From Chitinophagaceae bacterium (GTDB lineage: Bacteria > Bacteroidota > Bacteroidia > Chitinophagales > Chitinophagaceae), in NCBI GenBank assembly GCA_947468255.1, contig CANIMM010000157.1, positions 1 through 7,200 on the forward strand: a stretch of DNA of 7,200 bases. Reading direction: 5' to 3'. This document shows positions 7,034 to 7,200 of the stretch, in pieces. The first letter of the stretch is position 1, and the number at the start of each line of letters is the position of its first letter. The notes beneath the pieces were generated by a model, which searched no databases, was not told where the DNA came from, and worked only from the letters and a program-made list of their open reading frames with translations. A program made the position numbers and the translations under genes.

Positions 7034-7076
7034 TTTAAAATACAATTAACTGATTGTCAATCATTTGTATTTTAAA
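7034..7076. repeat. Long inverted repeat (nested hairpin) in the upstream spacer
   Basis: TTTAAAATACAA at 7034-7045 is the exact reverse complement of 7065-7076. Inside it, TGATTG (7051-7056) pairs with CAATCA (7058-7063) around one base. The result is a 43-base structure of two stacked stems with an asymmetric internal bulge. It is AT-rich and lacks a T-run in the expected place on either strand, so it is not a textbook intrinsic terminator. It lies between a possible gene end at 7129 and the small exported protein, where a terminator or a regulatory structure would fit. Confidence 0.5.
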
Positions 7077-7128
7077 TCCTAAATTGACAGATTGAACTGG
7101 CAGATCAATTATTCGAATTGATACTGCT

Positions 7129-7200
7129 TCACTTTTCTATCAGCATGGATTGGATGAAATCGGTTAATTTGTACTTATTTAATATTTCAATAGAAGTATC
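7129..7200 (-). CDS. Possible C-terminal end of an unidentified gene (cut by window edge)
   Basis: The minus strand is open from the window edge to a TGA at 7129-7131, encoding 23 residues that end in KYKLTDFIQSMLIEK. The other two minus frames close within about 20 bases of the edge. The composition, alternating hydrophobic and charged residues like an amphipathic helix, is protein-like, and the direction agrees with every other gene here. The fragment is too short to identify, and 23 open codons can occur by chance. An 18-codon plus-strand frame starting at 7145 is an alternative. Confidence 0.3.
   Translation of the reverse strand, partial: DTSIEILNKYKLTDFIQSMLIEK

Noticed and set aside
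6986..7040. Poly-T and purine-rich tracts, considered as a terminator or UP element
   Set aside because: No stable GC-containing stem adjoins the T-runs, and they are too far from the promoter-like box at 6907-6914.
7104..7122. Inverted repeat ATCAATT-N5-AATTGAT just past the possible gene end at 7129
   Set aside because: The arms are short and AT-rich with no T-run; this is expected by chance in such DNA and insufficient to call a terminator or operator.
1..7200. CRISPR array, tRNA/rRNA genes, insertion-sequence ends, phage or toxin-antitoxin genes
   Set aside because: I found no regularly spaced repeats, cloverleaf-like sequence, transposase motif or paired small genes of those kinds on either strand.

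Overview
The window looks like chromosomal DNA from a member of the Bacteroidota, probably near the Chitinophagaceae/Sphingobacteriia. The reasons are an AT-rich composition, no Shine-Dalgarno-like sequence before the genes, TAnnTTTG promoter-like boxes of the Bacteroidota type, and transporter proteins with the character of that phylum. This assignment is an inference; there is no rRNA or marker gene to settle it. Every convincing gene lies on the minus strand, so transcription runs from high to low coordinates.

Read in the direction of transcription: at 7129-7200 there is a possible C-terminal end of an unidentified gene. Next comes about 230 bp with a long inverted repeat (7034-7076). A TAnnTTTG box then sits just upstream of a gene for an unrecognised 120-residue exported protein (6536-6898). 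After a 219-bp gap that carries two direct repeats with 11-bp period, a three-gene efflux operon follows: a periplasmic adaptor lipoprotein (5234-6316), an inner-membrane RND pump of the HAE1/AcrB type (2047-5205) and an outer-membrane channel lipoprotein of the NodT/OprM type (612-2045). A perfect 16-bp-stem hairpin at 539-573 is the probable operon terminator. A 354-bp spacer then leads to the 5' part of a YhfA-like OsmC-family gene, cut by the window edge (1-257).

The three efflux proteins are expected to form one envelope-spanning pump of the AcrAB-TolC/MexAB-OprM kind. It would use the proton gradient to move drugs, dyes, detergents or similar amphiphiles from the periplasm and inner membrane to the outside. 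No regulator gene is visible, so substrate and inducer cannot be deduced.

The core is a conventional tripartite efflux locus, and I do not see a wholly new system. The points most worth a second look are: Asn in place of the second proton-relay Asp in the pump; an adaptor hairpin shorter by one heptad per arm than E. coli AcrA, with an altered tip motif; the small exported protein upstream of the operon; and the phased direct repeats in front of the adaptor gene.
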